Positions 9,369 to 21,117 of a stretch of DNA of 64,000 nucleotides are shown in pieces. Numbering within the stretch: position 1 is the stretch's first letter; each line of letters starts with the position of its first letter. The notes under the pieces are model-generated. The model was given only the letters and a program-made list of their open reading frames with translations, was not told the DNA's origin and searched no databases. The stretch comes from Pontibacillus sp. HMF3514 (GTDB lineage Bacteria > Bacillota > Bacilli > Bacillales > BH030062), in assembly GCF_009858175.1 (NCBI RefSeq), contig NZ_CP047393.1, positions 1,798,001 through 1,862,000 of the forward strand, given 5' to 3'. A program made the translations under genes and the position numbers.

Positions 9369-12300
9369 ATGGATGTATCACAAAGTGAGAAAATGCAGTT
9401 ACTGCTAAAGCAAATTGATATGCCTACTGACATTATTGATGAGCATTTTCAAGGAAGCCAGCTTACCAAGCTATCTGTGAATAAACATACAAAAGAGTGG
9501 CATTTTTATTTCTTTATTCCAACAATTCTCCCGCCACAAGTGTATGCCTTATTTACAACTAAATTACAAGAAACCTTTCAGCATATCGCAAGTATTCAGT
9601 GGGCAATTGATACAACCGAAAAGTATTTAGATCAGGATAGTGTATGTGATTATTGGCTACAATTTATTCAATCGATCCCAGATCTATCACCTGCTTATAA
9701 AAACTTTTTGCATGAGCAAAAGCCCGATGTTGATGGGAATAAAATCATTCTCCATGCACGAAATGAAGCTGAAGCACATGCTTTAAAGAGACGATTAAAT
9801 GACCTATTCCAAGCGTATTGCAAAAGAATTGGAGCCTCTGTGTACACGTTAACGGTTCAAGTGAAATCTTCTGAAGAAGATATGCAGAAATTTAAAGAGC
9901 AAAAAGCCAAGGAAGACCAGGACCTCGTTCAAAAGGCAGTCATTGAGAAGGAACAAAAAGCTAAAGAACAGGGAGATGAAGTCTTACATGAAGGTCCTCT
10001 GTTAATCGGCTATAATATTAAAAATGATCCAGAACCTATTGAAACGATTCAAGAAGAAGAGAATACAATGGTTATTCAAGGTCACGTATTTGAAGTGGAA
10101 ATTCGTGAACTTCGATCAGGTCGACATTTGTTGATGGCAAAGCTTACGGATTATACAGACTCGCTTCAAGTGAAAATGTTCTCTCGTCGAGATGATGATG
10201 TGGAGAAGTTTAATCGCTTGAAAGAAGGTATGTGGATTAAAGCTAAAGGAAAAATTCAAACAGATAATTATACAAATGAACTGACTATGATGGGAAGTGA
10301 CATAAACGAAGTAAAACCCGTCAAACGTAAAGATAAAGCGCCTGAAGGTGAGAAACGTGTTGAACTACACGCTCATACAAATATGAGTACAATGGATGCC
10401 ACAGTATCTGCTTCCCGTCTTATCGAACAAGCTGCCAATTGGGGGCACAAAGCTGTAGCGATTACGGACCATGGTGTTGTACAAGCTTATCCTGAGGCTT
10501 ACAGTGCTGGGAGTAAGCACGGAATCAAAATCCTTTATGGTGTAGAAGCAAACCTTGTAGACGATGGTGTTCCAATTGCATATGAAGAGCAGGACAGAGA
10601 TTTAGCTACAGATGAATATGTAGTTTTTGACGTCGAGACAACTGGACTTTCTGCGATCTATGACACGATTATTGAACTCGCCGCTGTTAAGATCAAAGAA
10701 GGCGAGATCATTGACCGGTTTGAGTCCTTTGCAAATCCGCATGAACCTTTATCTCAGACAACCACTGATCTAACTGGAATCACTGATGATATGGTTAAAG
10801 ATGCTCCAGATCCTGATGAAGTCTTGAAAGATTTCTACGAATGGATGGGTAACTCGATTCTTGTAGCGCATAATGCTAGTTTCGATATGGGATTTCTAAA
10901 TACTGGATTGAAAAAGATTGGCTATGGGAAATCAACAAACCCAGTTATTGATACCCTAGAACTAGCTCGTCTATTAGTACCAAGTTTAAAAAACCATCGT
11001 TTAAATACCTTATGTAAATATTTCGATATAGAATTAACCCAACACCACCGTGCGATTTATGATGCGGAAGCTACAGGTTATTTGCTATGGAAACTTATCA
11101 AAGAAGCACGAGAAAAAGATATTCACAATCATTTAGATCTAAACAAATACATGGGAGAAGGAAACGCTTATCAACGATCACGTCCTTCTCATGTAACATT
11201 ACTAGCCAAGAATGCAGAAGGTCTAAAGAATATTTATAAATTGGTTTCAGCATCGCACATTAATTACTTTTATCGTGTTCCTCGAATTCCTCGATCTGTG
11301 TTAACGAAACACCGCGAAGGAATTTTGATAGGATCAGGCTGCGATAAAGGTGAAGTGTTTGAAGCTATGATGCAGAAATCACCTGAAGAAGCTGAAAAGA
11401 TCGCTGAATTCTATGACTTTATTGAAATCCAGCCACCATCGAACTATGTTCACTTAATGGAAAAAGAGCTTGTTAGAAACGAAGCCCACCTCTACGATAT
11501 ATTAAAGAATTTAGTTAATATGGCAGAACGAATGGAAAAGCCTGTGGTGGCATCAGGGAACACACACTATATTGATGAACACGAGAAACAATACCGTAAA
11601 ATCCTTATCGCTTCACAAAGTGGTAATCCACTGAATCGACAAACACAACCAGATGTTCATTTTAAAACAACGAATGAAATGCTTGAAGATTTTAGCTTTC
11701 TTGGAGAAGAAAAAGCTAAACAAGTAGTTGTTACAAACACACAATATGTGGCTGATTTAGTGGAAGAAATACAACCAGTTAAAGACGATCTATATACACC
11801 AAATATCGAAGGCGCAAATGAAGAAATGCGTCAAATGTGTTATGACAAGGCAAAAAGCATCTATGGTGATCCAGTACCAGAACTAGTTGTGAATCGTCTT
11901 GAAAAAGAACTAGAGAGTATTATAGGTAACGGATTCGCAGTTATTTATCTGATTTCACAAAAACTTGTGACAAAATCGTTGGATGATGGCTACCTTGTTG
12001 GTTCTCGTGGTTCCGTTGGGTCATCCTTCGTTGCAACGATGACAGATATTACTGAGGTAAACCCTTTACCTCCTCATTATGTTTGTATGGAATGTAACCA
12101 TTCTGAGTTCTTTACAGATGGTTCTGTGGGTTCAGGATTCGATTTACCTGATAAAAACTGTCCGAATTGTGATGTCCCATACACAAAAGACGGTCAGGAC
12201 ATTCCTTTCGAAACATTCCTTGGATTTAAAGGGGATAAGGTACCTGATATTGACTTGAACTTCTCAGGTGAATATCAACCTCGTGCGCACAATTACACGA

Positions 12301-13664
12301 AAGTCTTATTCGGTGAAGATAAAGTATATCGTGCAGGGACGATTGGTACAGTTGCAGAAAAGACAGCTTATGGATTTGTTAAAGGATATGCTAGTGATCA
12401 TGAACTTCAGTATAAAAGCGCAGAAGTGGATCGACTTGTAAAAGGATGTACAGGAGTTAAGCGTACAACCGGACAACACCCTGGTGGTATAATCGTTGTT
12501 CCAGATGATAAGGAAATTTATGATTTTACACCTATTCAATTCCCTGCTGATGACAAGACTTCTGAATGGAAGACGACACATTTTGATTTCCACTCCATTC
12601 ATGATAATTTACTGAAGCTTGATATACTTGGGCACGATGACCCTACGGTTATTCGTATGCTTCAAGACCTAAGTGGAATTGATCCGAAAACAATTCCAAC
12701 GGCGGATGAAGAAGTTATGAAAATCTTTAGTGGACCTGATGTTTTAGGTGTTACACAAGATCAAATTATGTGTAAAACAGGAACATTAGGTGTTCCAGAA
12801 TTCGGAACACGATTCGTACGACAAATGTTGGAGGATACAAAACCTTCAACTTTCGCCGAGCTTGTTATCATTTCTGGTTTATCTCACGGTACAGACGTAT
12901 GGCTTGGAAACGCAGACCAATTAATTAATGATGGTATATGTGAATTACCTGACGTTATCGGTTGTCGTGACGATATTATGGTATATTTAATGCATAAAGG
13001 ACTTGAGCCATCTATGGCCTTTACCATTATGGAGTTTGTTCGTAAAGGTAGAGGGTTAAAAGATGAGTGGATAGAAGAAATGAAAAAGCACGGGGTACCA
13101 GATTGGTATATTGAATCTTGTAAAAAGATTAAATACATGTTCCCGAAAGCCCACGCAGCCGCATATGTACTAATGGCTGTACGAATTGCTTACTTTAAAG
13201 TACACTATCCAATCTTTTTCTATGCCGCCTACTTTACTGTGCGTGCCAGCGACTTTGATATTGATACAATGGTGAAAGGATCTGCAGCAATCCGTAAACG
13301 CATTGAAGAAATCAATCAAAAAGGTCTAGACGCAACACCGAAAGAAAAGAGTTTATTGACCGTATTAGAGTTAGCATTAGAAATGACTGAGCGTGGCTAT
13401 AGTTTTGGTCATGTCGATCTTTACCGTTCTTCAGCAAGTGAGTTTCTTGTTGAAGGAAATACGTTAATTCCTCCATTCAACTCAGTGGATGGACTTGGAA
13501 CGAACGCAGCCATTAACATTGTGAATGCACGTGAAGATGGTGAGTTCTTATCTAAAGAAGACTTACGTGAGCGCAGTCGTATTTCGAAGACGGTATTAGA
13601 GTATTTAGATAACCACGGGTGCTTAGAAGGTTTACCAGACAAAAACCAGTTGTCATTGTTCTAG
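9369..13664 (+). CDS. polC: DNA polymerase III alpha subunit, PolC type
   Basis: Main replicative polymerase of low-GC Gram-positives, with a built-in 3'-5' exonuclease. It has 1431 residues against about 1437 in B. subtilis. Domains in order are the N-terminal region, an OB fold (about 235-320), a PHP domain beginning [14 protein letters not shown] (about 330), and the inserted DEDD exonuclease starting [13 protein letters not shown] (about 416). Next come a Cys4 zinc site (CMECN and CPNC), the catalytic aspartates in [12 protein letters not shown] (about 958), and the beta-clamp peptide QLSLF at the extreme C-terminus. ATG 9369 follows AAGGGGGGAA. Confidence 0.99.
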   Translation: MDVSQSEKMQLLLKQIDMPTDIIDEHFQGSQLTKLSVNKHTKEWHFYFFIPTILPPQVYALFTTKLQETFQHIASIQWAIDTTEKYLDQDSVCDYWLQFIQSIPDLSPAYKNFLHEQKPDVDGNKIILHARNEAEAHALKRRLNDLFQAYCKRIGASVYTLTVQVKSSEEDMQKFKEQKAKEDQDLVQKAVIEKEQKAKEQGDEVLHEGPLLIGYNIKNDPEPIETIQEEENTMVIQGHVFEVEIRELRSGRHLLMAKLTDYTDSLQVKMFSRRDDDVEKFNRLKEGMWIKAKGKIQTDNYTNELTMMGSDINEVKPVKRKDKAPEGEKRVELHAHTNMSTMDATVSASRLIEQAANWGHKAVAITDHGVVQAYPEAYSAGSKHGIKILYGVEANLVDDGVPIAYEEQDRDLATDEYVVFDVETTGLSAIYDTIIELAAVKIKEGEIIDRFESFANPHEPLSQTTTDLTGITDDMVKDAPDPDEVLKDFYEWMGNSILVAHNASFDMGFLNTGLKKIGYGKSTNPVIDTLELARLLVPSLKNHRLNTLCKYFDIELTQHHRAIYDAEATGYLLWKLIKEAREKDIHNHLDLNKYMGEGNAYQRSRPSHVTLLAKNAEGLKNIYKLVSASHINYFYRVPRIPRSVLTKHREGILIGSGCDKGEVFEAMMQKSPEEAEKIAEFYDFIEIQPPSNYVHLMEKELVRNEAHLYDILKNLVNMAERMEKPVVASGNTHYIDEHEKQYRKILIASQSGNPLNRQTQPDVHFKTTNEMLEDFSFLGEEKAKQVVVTNTQYVADLVEEIQPVKDDLYTPNIEGANEEMRQMCYDKAKSIYGDPVPELVVNRLEKELESIIGNGFAVIYLISQKLVTKSLDDGYLVGSRGSVGSSFVATMTDITEVNPLPPHYVCMECNHSEFFTDGSVGSGFDLPDKNCPNCDVPYTKDGQDIPFETFLGFKGDKVPDIDLNFSGEYQPRAHNYTKVLFGEDKVYRAGTIGTVAEKTAYGFVKGYASDHELQYKSAEVDRLVKGCTGVKRTTGQHPGGIIVVPDDKEIYDFTPIQFPADDKTSEWKTTHFDFHSIHDNLLKLDILGHDDPTVIRMLQDLSGIDPKTIPTADEEVMKIFSGPDVLGVTQDQIMCKTGTLGVPEFGTRFVRQMLEDTKPSTFAELVIISGLSHGTDVWLGNADQLINDGICELPDVIGCRDDIMVYLMHKGLEPSMAFTIMEFVRKGRGLKDEWIEEMKKHGVPDWYIESCKKIKYMFPKAHAAAYVLMAVRIAYFKVHYPIFFYAAYFTVRASDFDIDTMVKGSAAIRKRIEEINQKGLDATPKEKSLLTVLELALEMTERGYSFGHVDLYRSSASEFLVEGNTLIPPFNSVDGLGTNAAINIVNAREDGEFLSKEDLRERSRISKTVLEYLDNHGCLEGLPDKNQLSLF

Positions 13665-13830
13665 GATTCTAGCGTACAACTAAGATCTGCTCATTTGGTT
13701 ATTCCACTCCTGGAGATCTTAGCTCTCTGTACGTTCCTTACCAGTCCTCTCCGCTTTTAGTCTCTCTTGCTAAAATCGTCAAGGTATGGTATATTTTTGT
13801 TGGTATGATAAATGATAAGTACTAGTGAAG

Positions 13831-13856
13831 AAGAGTGGGGCTTCCCACTCTTTTGT
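13831..13856 (+). terminator. Intrinsic terminator between polC and rimP (first)
   Basis: A 9-bp perfect stem (AAGAGTGGG with CCCACTCTT), loop GCTT, ending in a TTTT run. With the next hairpin it forms a tandem terminator between polC and the rimP operon. Confidence 0.75.
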
Positions 13857-13888
13857 GTTACTGCCTAATTTGTCCACCGAACGACGCT

Positions 13889-13917
13889 ATTCCCTGCTGC
13901 CTCAGCAGGGAATTTTA
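13889..13917 (+). terminator. Second hairpin before rimP
   Basis: An 11-bp stem (ATTCCCTGCTG with CAGCAGGGAAT) with loop CCT, then TTTAT. It is only 46 bases upstream of the rimP start. It could therefore act as a leader attenuator of the rimP-nusA operon if transcription begins upstream; AT-rich sequence at 13780-13820 might hold a promoter, but I could not assign one. Confidence 0.55.
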
Positions 13918-13962
13918 TACGTAAGGCAAACTGTTTATGAAGTGAAAAGGAGGGAATTCAAG

Positions 13963-14439
13963 TTGGGCGAGCAAAACGTAATTGAAGTAACAGAAAAACT
14001 GGTTCAGCCAATTCTTGATGACATGAATCTTGAACTTGTAGATACTGAATTCGTAAAAGAAGGGAAAAACTGGTTCCTGCGATTGTATGTCGATAAAGAA
14101 GGTGGCGTAGAAATTGAAGAATGTGGCCAGGTAAGTGAGCAATTAAGTGAGAAGCTTGATGAGGAAGACCCCATAACGTTCCCTTACTTTTTAGAAGTAT
14201 CTTCACCTGGTGCAGAGCGTCCATTGAAGACTAAGAAAGACTTTGAAAAGCACGTGGGTCATCATGTTCACGTGAAATTATATGAACATATTGATGGTGA
14301 AAAGGAACTTGAAGGAGAGTTAAAATCCTTCGAGAATGATACAGCTACAATCGAAATAAAAGTAAAAACGCGCAGTAAAGATATTGAAGTTCCATTCGAT
14401 AAAATTGCGAAAGCACGTTTAGCTGTTAGTTTTAATTAA
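13963..14439 (+). CDS. rimP: Ribosome maturation factor RimP
   Basis: Needed for 30S subunit assembly. The frame is open from 13825, but the likely start is TTG 13963, 9 bases after the strong ribosome site AAAGGAGG (13945-13952). It gives 158 residues, close to the usual RimP length, beginning [18 protein letters not shown]. The conserved [19 protein letters not shown] motif is present and the C-terminal SH3-like domain (about 90-155) is complete. It heads the nusA-infB operon, with nusA 15 bases away. Confidence 0.95.
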   Translation: MGEQNVIEVTEKLVQPILDDMNLELVDTEFVKEGKNWFLRLYVDKEGGVEIEECGQVSEQLSEKLDEEDPITFPYFLEVSSPGAERPLKTKKDFEKHVGHHVHVKLYEHIDGEKELEGELKSFENDTATIEIKVKTRSKDIEVPFDKIAKARLAVSFN

Positions 14440-14454
14440 AAGGGGGATATGACA

Positions 14455-15564
14455 GTGAGTAGCGAGCTGTTTGATGCCATTCATTATTTAGAAAAAGAAA
14501 AAGGAATCGACAAGGACGTTCTGATGGAAGCATTAGAAGCTGCTTTGATTTCTGCTTATAAGAAAAATTTTAAATCTGCTACAAATGTACGCGTTGATTT
14601 AGATGAGGACACAGGTGGAATGCATGTGTACGCTCAAAAGACAATCGTAGATGATGTATTAGATCCTCAACAAGAAATTTCATTAGATGAAGCGAAGCAA
14701 ATCAATCCGAACTACGAGGAAGAAGACGTAATTGAGGTTGAAGTAACACCAAAAGACTTCGGTCGAATTGCTGCACAAGCAGCGAAACAAGTGGTTACAC
14801 AACGTGTACGTGAAGCAGAACGAGGTGTTATCTTTAGTGAATATGTCGATCGCGAAGAAGATGTGATGACAGGTATTATTCAACGTAAAGATGCACGTTT
14901 CACTTATGTGAATTTAGGAAAAGTTGAAGCACGTCTACCGGTTAGTGAACAGATGCCTACAGAAGAATATCATGTTCACGATCGATTAAAAGTGTTTGTC
15001 ACAAAAGTGGAAAACACAAATAAAGGACCACACATCTATGTATCACGCACACACCCTGGTCTATTAAAGCGTTTATTTGAAATGGAAGTACCTGAAATTT
15101 ACGATGGAATTGTAGAAATTAATTCTGTTGCTCGTGAAGCGGGCGATCGTTCTAAGATTTCTGTATATGCTCCAGATCCTGAAATCGATCCAGTAGGTTC
15201 TTGTGTAGGACAAAGAGGTCAACGTGTACAAGCCATTGTAAATGAGCTTAAGGGCGAGAAAATTGACATTGTTCAGTGGTCAGAAGATCCTGTTGTATTT
15301 GTTTCTAACGCTTTAAGTCCTGCGAAAGTACTTGAAGTCCGTGTAGATGAAGCAGAAAAAGCAACAACCGTAATTGTACCAGATCACCAGCTTTCATTAG
15401 CTATCGGTAAGCGTGGTCAAAATGCACGTCTTGCAGCTAAGCTAACAGGCTGGAAGATTGATATTAAGAGTGAATCAGAAGCATTAGAGGATGGCACACT
15501 TGATCCTTCTCAAACAAGTGATGAGGATACTTATTCTGAGATCGATGAAGATCCATTTGAATAA
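14455..15564 (+). CDS. nusA: Transcription elongation/termination factor NusA
   Basis: RNA-polymerase-binding factor that modulates pausing, termination and antitermination. GTG 14455 (protein MSSELFDAIHYLEKEKG) is better spaced from AGGGGG than ATG 14449 and gives 369 residues. Domains: N-terminal polymerase-binding domain (1-125), S1 (about 134-200), and two KH domains with GQRGQRVQAIV and IGKRGQNARLAAKLTGW. As in other Firmicutes it lacks the two acidic C-terminal repeats of E. coli NusA and ends in a short acidic tail. Confidence 0.97.
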   Translation: MSSELFDAIHYLEKEKGIDKDVLMEALEAALISAYKKNFKSATNVRVDLDEDTGGMHVYAQKTIVDDVLDPQQEISLDEAKQINPNYEEEDVIEVEVTPKDFGRIAAQAAKQVVTQRVREAERGVIFSEYVDREEDVMTGIIQRKDARFTYVNLGKVEARLPVSEQMPTEEYHVHDRLKVFVTKVENTNKGPHIYVSRTHPGLLKRLFEMEVPEIYDGIVEINSVAREAGDRSKISVYAPDPEIDPVGSCVGQRGQRVQAIVNELKGEKIDIVQWSEDPVVFVSNALSPAKVLEVRVDEAEKATTVIVPDHQLSLAIGKRGQNARLAAKLTGWKIDIKSESEALEDGTLDPSQTSDEDTYSEIDEDPFE

Positions 15565-15576
15565 GGAGGTCTCGAG

Positions 15577-15861
15577 ATGGCTCCTATGAAAAAGAAGAAG
15601 ACGCCTTTACGTAAGTGCGTCGTTACGAAAGAAATGATGCCTAAACAACAATTGATCCGTGTCGTTCGCAATAAAGAAGGTGAAGTCTTTATTGATGAAA
15701 CGGGTAAACAAAACGGACGCGGTGCCTATTTAACAAAAGATTCATCTGTGATTGAAACAGCCCGACAGAAGAATATTCTATCACATCATTTAAAGGCGAA
15801 AGTAGATGAAGAGATCTATGAGAAGCTTTTGAATATTGTAAATGAGGAAGCGAATGAATAG
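15577..15861 (+). CDS. rnpM: RNA-binding YlxR/RnpM family protein
   Basis: Small basic protein of the YlxR family, described as an RNase P modulator in B. subtilis and found in nusA operons. The 94 residues carry the family motif RKCVVTKEMMPKQQLIRVVR and GRGAYLTKD. The start follows a strong AAGGAGGT site twelve bases after nusA. An internal ATG at 15586 is possible but less well spaced. Its end overlaps the start of the next gene. Confidence 0.9.
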   Translation: MAPMKKKKTPLRKCVVTKEMMPKQQLIRVVRNKEGEVFIDETGKQNGRGAYLTKDSSVIETARQKNILSHHLKAKVDEEIYEKLLNIVNEEANE

Positions 15862-16156
15862 TTCTTATTTAAATATGGTGGGACTTGCTTTCCGGGCTGG
15901 AAAATGTACATTAGGCGAAGAAGCCATCATTCGTGACATTCAACGTAACCGAGCCTATCTTATCTTGATTGCTGAAGACACCGGGGTGAATACAAAGAAA
16001 AAGCTTACGGATAAATGTCGATCCTACGAAGTACCTCTCAGAGAGGTTGATGATCGAGATACATTGTCAAATGCAATTGGAAAGTCAGGTAGAGTAGCAA
16101 TCGCTATTACTGAACATGGTTTTGCAAAGAAGATCATGTCCTTGCTCGATGAATAA
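15854..16156 (+). CDS. ylxQ: L7Ae-family RNA-binding protein YlxQ
   Basis: Ribosomal protein L7Ae-like K-turn-binding protein. I place the start at ATG 15854, inside the end of ylxR, because GAGG at 15844-15847 is spaced correctly; ATG 15842 would add four residues. The 100-residue protein has the L7Ae core [39 protein letters not shown] and [14 protein letters not shown]. Overlap with ylxR and 16-base spacing to infB place it inside the operon. Confidence 0.9.
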   Translation: MNSSYLNMVGLAFRAGKCTLGEEAIIRDIQRNRAYLILIAEDTGVNTKKKLTDKCRSYEVPLREVDDRDTLSNAIGKSGRVAIAITEHGFAKKIMSLLDE

Positions 16157-16172
16157 ATTCGGGGGTGAATGT

Positions 16173-18371
16173 ATGACAAAAATGCGCGTATATGAATATG
16201 CCAAAGAGAAAAACGTAACAAGTAAAGATGTTTTAACAAAGTTAGAAAGCCTGAATGTTGAAGTGTCTAATCACATGTCTACCATCACAGAAGATACTAA
16301 GAAACGTTTAGATGAAATGTTCGGCGGAAAAAAGAGTGAAGGTAATCAACAAAAGCCTGCTCAAAACGAACAGAAAAAGGAAAAGCAACAAGGTAATCAG
16401 CAAAAGCCTCAAAACCAACAAAATCAATCTGCTCAAGGGCAGAAGAAAAGAGATCAAAACCAAAACCAATCTATGAATAATACAAATAAACAGCAAAATC
16501 AAAAACCAAACAACAAGAAGAAACACAATAATAACAACAAGCGCCACAACAATAACAGAAACAACCAAGGAAGAAACCAAGGTGGAAAGCAACAAAAACA
16601 GCGTCCACAAATGAAACTTCCTGAAAAGATTACGTACACAGGTAGTCTAACGGTTGCAGAACTAGCAGAGAAACTACACAAAGACTCTTCTGAAATTATT
16701 AAGAAGTTAATGTTCTTAGGAGTTATGGCTACAAAGAACCAAGACTTAGAGCCAGAATCCATTGAACTAATTTGTGACGAGTATGGTGTCGCAGCAGAAG
16801 AAGAAGTAATCGTTGATGAAACAGACTTTGAAAACTACATTCAGGATGACGATCCTGCTGATTTAGTTGAACGACCTTCTGTTGTAACGATTATGGGTCA
16901 CGTAGACCATGGTAAAACGACTCTTCTTGACTCTATCCGTAAGACGAAGGTAACTGCTGGAGAAGCTGGTGGAATCACGCAGCATATCGGTGCTTATCAA
17001 GTTGAGGAGAACGATAAGAAAATTACGTTCTTAGATACACCAGGTCACGCAGCTTTTACAAGCATGCGTTCTCGCGGTGCACAAGTAACAGATATTGCGA
17101 TTCTTGTTGTAGCAGCTGATGACGGTGTTATGCCTCAAACAAAAGAAGCAATTAACCACGCTCAAGCTGCTGAAGTGCCAATTATTGTTGCTGTTAACAA
17201 AATGGATAAAGAAGGCGCAAACCCTGACCGAGTTAAGCAGGAACTAATGGAATACAACCTGGTCCCTGAAGAATTCGGTGGCGATACAATCTTCGTACAC
17301 CTTTCAGCTGTAAAGGGTGAAGGAATTGACGACCTCCTTGAAATGATTGTTCTTGTTTCAGAAGTTGAAGAACTAAAAGCAAATCCTAACCGTTTAGCTA
17401 TGGGTACAGTTATCGAAGCAGAACTTGATAAAGGACGCGGCTCTGTTGCAACCCTTCTTGTTCAAAACGGAACTCTTAATGTAGGAGATCCTATTGTTGT
17501 AGGTAATACATTCGGGCGTGTACGTGCAATGGTTAACGACCTTGGTAAACGCGTTAAGACTGCAGCTCCTTCAACACCAGTTGAAATTACAGGTTTAAGT
17601 GATGTACCAAAAGCTGGCGATCGATTTATTGCATTTGAAGATGAGAAGAAAGCACGTTCCGTTGGTGAAGCAAGACAACAACAGCAAATTGAAGAGCAAC
17701 GTGGAGAAAAAGCGAGAGTTAGCCTTGATGACTTATTCGAACAAATCAAGCAAGGTGATATGAAAGAAATCAATATCATCATTAAAGCTGACGTACAAGG
17801 TTCTGCAGAAGCTCTTGCATCTTCACTACAACAAATCGAAGTAGAAGGCGTAAAAGTTAAGATTATTCACACTGGTGTTGGTGCGATTACAGAATCTGAT
17901 ATTATTCTTGCTTCTGCTTCTAACGCAATTGTTGTTGGATTTAATGTGCGTCCAGATGCTAATGCGAAGAAGACAGCTGAAACAGAAAATGTTGACATTC
18001 GTCTACACCGCATTATCTACAAGGTTATGGAAGAAATCGAAGCTGCAATGAAAGGTCTTCTTGATCCTACTTTTGAAGAGAAGATTATTGGGCAAGCTGA
18101 AGTACGTGAAACATTTAAAGTGTCTAAGATCGGAACCATTGCAGGAAGTTATGTTACAGAAGGTAAAATCACACGTAACTCTGGTGTGCGTTTAATCCGT
18201 GATGGCATTGTACAGTTCGAAGGTGAAATTGACACCTTAAAACGTTATAAAGACGATGCTAAACAGGTTGATAAAGGCTATGAGTGTGGTATTACAATTA
18301 AGAACTTCAACGACATTAAAGAAGGCGACATTATCGAAGCCTACGTGATGGAAGAAGTTCAACCAGTATGA
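16173..18371 (+). CDS. infB: Translation initiation factor IF-2
   Basis: GTPase that places fMet-tRNA in the 30S P site and promotes subunit joining. ATG 16173 follows GGGGGTGA and gives 732 residues. An N-terminal IF2_N domain (1-50) is followed by a long low-complexity linker of Gln, Asn and Lys (about 55-145), then a second IF2_N domain. The G domain has [10 protein letters not shown] (about 242), DTPGHAAF and NKMD. Domains II-IV follow. The linker is unusually Gln/Asn-rich. Confidence 0.98.
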   Translation: MTKMRVYEYAKEKNVTSKDVLTKLESLNVEVSNHMSTITEDTKKRLDEMFGGKKSEGNQQKPAQNEQKKEKQQGNQQKPQNQQNQSAQGQKKRDQNQNQSMNNTNKQQNQKPNNKKKHNNNNKRHNNNRNNQGRNQGGKQQKQRPQMKLPEKITYTGSLTVAELAEKLHKDSSEIIKKLMFLGVMATKNQDLEPESIELICDEYGVAAEEEVIVDETDFENYIQDDDPADLVERPSVVTIMGHVDHGKTTLLDSIRKTKVTAGEAGGITQHIGAYQVEENDKKITFLDTPGHAAFTSMRSRGAQVTDIAILVVAADDGVMPQTKEAINHAQAAEVPIIVAVNKMDKEGANPDRVKQELMEYNLVPEEFGGDTIFVHLSAVKGEGIDDLLEMIVLVSEVEELKANPNRLAMGTVIEAELDKGRGSVATLLVQNGTLNVGDPIVVGNTFGRVRAMVNDLGKRVKTAAPSTPVEITGLSDVPKAGDRFIAFEDEKKARSVGEARQQQQIEEQRGEKARVSLDDLFEQIKQGDMKEINIIIKADVQGSAEALASSLQQIEVEGVKVKIIHTGVGAITESDIILASASNAIVVGFNVRPDANAKKTAETENVDIRLHRIIYKVMEEIEAAMKGLLDPTFEEKIIGQAEVRETFKVSKIGTIAGSYVTEGKITRNSGVRLIRDGIVQFEGEIDTLKRYKDDAKQVDKGYECGITIKNFNDIKEGDIIEAYVMEEVQPV

Positions 18372-18646
18372 TCGCTTCCCTTGAGGTAGAATGCTTTATA
18401 TATGAAGCACATTCCTTAAAAGAAAAGCGTTCTGTAATTAAACGAATTATTACTAGAGCTCATAATGAGTACAATGTTGCTGTCAGTGAATTGGACTTCC
18501 AAAATCTTTGGCAGCGTACATTGCTCGGTTTTGTAACCATTTCTTCTGACAAAGTTCAAGCTGAGAAAGAGTTAAATCGCGTCATCGCTCTAATTGACTC
18601 TTTTCCTGAAATTGAACGAACGACTACAGACGTGATATGGTTATAG
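18368..18646 (+). CDS. ylxP: DUF503 protein YlxP
   Basis: Small conserved protein of the YlxP family, always near infB and rbfA and linked to ribosome maturation; its molecular role is not established. The 92 residues show the family signature [14 protein letters not shown] and [18 protein letters not shown]. Its ATG overlaps the infB stop (ATGA), so it is translationally coupled. Confidence 0.92.
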   Translation: MIASLEVECFIYEAHSLKEKRSVIKRIITRAHNEYNVAVSELDFQNLWQRTLLGFVTISSDKVQAEKELNRVIALIDSFPEIERTTTDVIWL

Positions 18647-18679
18647 AACCTTCAAACGGACCCTTGAATGGGTTCTTTG
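18645..18679 (+). terminator. Terminator-like hairpin after ylxP
   Basis: AGAACC then TTCAA pairs with TTGAA then GGTTCT around an 8-base loop, with a two-base bulge, followed by TTTGA. It overlaps the ylxP stop codon. It may reduce readthrough into rbfA. Confidence 0.45.
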
Positions 18680-18724
18680 AATAACTATTTATTGCAGTCT
18701 CTCCTTTCAAAGAGGTGAATGAAC

Positions 18725-19081
18725 ATGAGCGATTTAAGAGCAAATCGTGTCGGTGAACAGATGAAAAAAGAATTAGGGGATATCATTGGAAAGAAAATTA
18801 AGGATCCCCGTATTGGCTTTGTAACGGTTACAGAAGTAAAAGTTACAGGAGACCTTCAACAAGCTAAAGTATATATATCTGTTTTAGGTAATGACAAACA
18901 AAAACAAGATACATTAGTTGGCTTAGCTAAAGCAAAAGGGTTTATCCGTTCTGAGATCGGAAAACGAATCCGTCTCCGTAAAACGCCAGAAATCACATTT
19001 GAGTTTGATGAAGCGATTGAGTACGGAAATCGTATAGAATCCATTCTTCAAGACCTCAATGATACTTCAGATGAAGACTAG
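18725..19081 (+). CDS. rbfA: Ribosome-binding factor A
   Basis: KH-fold factor for late 30S maturation and 16S 5' end processing. I use ATG 18725 ([17 protein letters not shown], 118 residues) because AGAGGTG is too close to ATG 18719. The signature [20 protein letters not shown] and the terminal [17 protein letters not shown] are complete. A perfect terminator lies right behind it. Confidence 0.97.
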   Translation: MSDLRANRVGEQMKKELGDIIGKKIKDPRIGFVTVTEVKVTGDLQQAKVYISVLGNDKQKQDTLVGLAKAKGFIRSEIGKRIRLRKTPEITFEFDEAIEYGNRIESILQDLNDTSDED

Positions 19082-19084
19082 TGC

Positions 19085-19120
19085 AAAAGGATAGACTCTT
19101 ACGGTAGTCTATCCTTTTTA
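19085..19120 (+). terminator. Intrinsic terminator after rbfA
   Basis: A perfect 13-bp stem (AAAAGGATAGACT with AGTCTATCCTTTT) and a T tail. It closes the rimP-nusA-infB-rbfA unit. Confidence 0.9.
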
Positions 19121-19192
19121 TTAGTAATAAAGAATACATACGTTTTATGAAAAGTATGAAATAGTTCCAATAAGGAAATGGAAGTGAGCGTT

Positions 19193-20107
19193 ATGGATGG
19201 AATCCTGCCATTATGGAAGCCAGTTGGTATGACATCACATGATTGTGTCATCAAAATGCGTAAAATACTTGGAACAAAAAAGGTTGGTCACACCGGTACC
19301 CTTGATCCTGAGGTAGCTGGAATGTTGCCAATGTGTATAGGCATGGGAACAAAGATAGCGCAGTACGTGACTGAGTCCAAGAAGGTGTATGAAGCAGAAG
19401 TGAAGCTTGGATATGCTACAGAGACTGAAGATGCTGAAGGTGCTATTATTGACCAAAAAGCTGTTTCATCAACAATTGGACGTGAAGACCTAGAAAAAAC
19501 GCTTGAGGGTTTTGTAGGAACGATCATCCAGGTGCCTCCAATGTATTCTGCTGTTAGAGTAGAAGGGAAGCGCTTATATGAGTATGCAAGAGAAGGTATC
19601 GAAGTAGAGCGTCCTCAAAGAACAGTTACAATATATGATATTTCGCTCTTATCAGATCATATCCTATATGATGCTGAAGGTAGTGCTACGTTTAAAATAA
19701 GCATTACATGTTCAAAAGGAACCTATATCCGTACATTGTGTGTAGATATCGGAAAAGCTCTTGGATACCCTGCTCACATGTCTCATCTTGTGAGAACAGC
19801 AACAGGATCTTTTGAAAAAGAAGAAGGCGTAACATTTGAACAAATACAGACAGCAATGGATGAAGGACGTATCGAAGACTATTTACAGCCTATGGAACGA
19901 GGGGTTCGACATTTAGACCGTCTGTATGTTAAACAAGAAGAGGAAGATCAAGTGTATCATGGTACTTTATTTTCTAAACCGAAAGAAATGCCAACAACAA
20001 ATCCATTTAGTATGATTAGCCAACATGGTAAATTACTTGCAATCTATCAAATTCACCCAGACAAGCCCCATTTAATTAAGCCTGTACGGGTGTTCCAATA
20101 TGACTAG
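19193..20107 (+). CDS. truB: tRNA pseudouridine(55) synthase
   Basis: Makes pseudouridine 55 in the T loop of tRNAs. ATG 19193 follows GGAAGTGAG and gives 304 residues (MDGILPLWKPVGMTSHD); the open frame begins at 19178. The catalytic aspartate is in HTGTLDPEVAGMLP, and the RNA-contact motif YSAVRVEGKRLYEYAREG is present. The C-terminal PUA-like part is short, as in Bacillus. ribF follows after 26 bases. Confidence 0.96.
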   Translation: MDGILPLWKPVGMTSHDCVIKMRKILGTKKVGHTGTLDPEVAGMLPMCIGMGTKIAQYVTESKKVYEAEVKLGYATETEDAEGAIIDQKAVSSTIGREDLEKTLEGFVGTIIQVPPMYSAVRVEGKRLYEYAREGIEVERPQRTVTIYDISLLSDHILYDAEGSATFKISITCSKGTYIRTLCVDIGKALGYPAHMSHLVRTATGSFEKEEGVTFEQIQTAMDEGRIEDYLQPMERGVRHLDRLYVKQEEEDQVYHGTLFSKPKEMPTTNPFSMISQHGKLLAIYQIHPDKPHLIKPVRVFQYD

Positions 20108-20133
20108 TCGTGAACGGAAAAGGGTGAAAAGAA

Positions 20134-21075
20134 ATGGAGATTATTCATCTTCAATACCCCCATTCATTTCAGAAAGAATCATTGCCTGAAACAGTTTTGG
20201 CAATTGGATATTTTGATGGGGTTCATTATGGTCATCAAGAAGTTATTAAAAAAGCAAAATCGATCGCAGAGGAACAAGGACGTGAAAGTGCAGTGATGAC
20301 ATTTCACCCACATCCCTCTGTTGTATTAAAGAAGCAAACGCAACATGTCGAATACATTACACCGATCGATGAAAAGATGAAAATTTTAAATGAAATAGGA
20401 ATGGATCGAGTCTATCTAGTAGAATTCAATACAGATTTAGCGGCATTATTACCGCAAGAGTTTGTCGATCATTTCCTTATTGGATTAAATGTAAAACACG
20501 TAGTAGCTGGTTTCGATTTCTCATATGGACATAAGGGAAGAGGAACGATGGAAACTATTCCTTCTCATTCGCGAGATGAATTTTCTTCAACAGTGGTGGA
20601 CAAAGTGACGCAAGATGGAACGAAAATCAGTTCTACACTTATTAGAGAGAAAATTCAAGAAGGGTCTGCACAAGATATTCAAGCATTGTTAGGGCGACCT
20701 TATGCTATTGTTGGAGAAGTGATTCAAGGTGATCAGCGCGGAAGGACAATTGGATTTCCTACTGCAAATATCAAACCAACAGATGACTTCTTATTACCGA
20801 AAGTAGGCGTCTATGCAGTTAAGGTTTATCATGGAGATCAAGCATACTATGGTATGGCGAATGTCGGGTTTAAACCTACTTTCGAAGGAGAAGCAAAAAA
20901 GCCGACAATAGAAGTGAATATTTTTGATTATAATGGAGACTTATATGGGGAAGAATTACGAATAGAGTGGTACACCCGGATTCGTGAAGAAACAAAATTC
21001 AATGGCGTTGACCAATTAATTGATCAATTGCATGAAGATGAAAGACATATTCGTGAATTTTTTGGTATCAATTAA
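20134..21075 (+). CDS. ribF: Bifunctional riboflavin kinase / FAD synthetase
   Basis: Converts riboflavin to FMN and then FAD. The 313-residue protein has the N-terminal nucleotidyltransferase domain with GYFDGVHYGHQEVI (about 28) and GFDFSYGHKGRGT. The C-terminal kinase domain has the motifs GRPYAIVGEVIQGDQRGRTI and GFPTANIKP. It lies between truB and rpsO as in B. subtilis, where it is called ribC. I see no FMN riboswitch before it. Confidence 0.96.
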   Translation: MEIIHLQYPHSFQKESLPETVLAIGYFDGVHYGHQEVIKKAKSIAEEQGRESAVMTFHPHPSVVLKKQTQHVEYITPIDEKMKILNEIGMDRVYLVEFNTDLAALLPQEFVDHFLIGLNVKHVVAGFDFSYGHKGRGTMETIPSHSRDEFSSTVVDKVTQDGTKISSTLIREKIQEGSAQDIQALLGRPYAIVGEVIQGDQRGRTIGFPTANIKPTDDFLLPKVGVYAVKVYHGDQAYYGMANVGFKPTFEGEAKKPTIEVNIFDYNGDLYGEELRIEWYTRIREETKFNGVDQLIDQLHEDERHIREFFGIN

Positions 21076-21117
21076 GTAAAACCCTTGCATTTTTCCTTAA
21101 AAACATGTACCCTTATA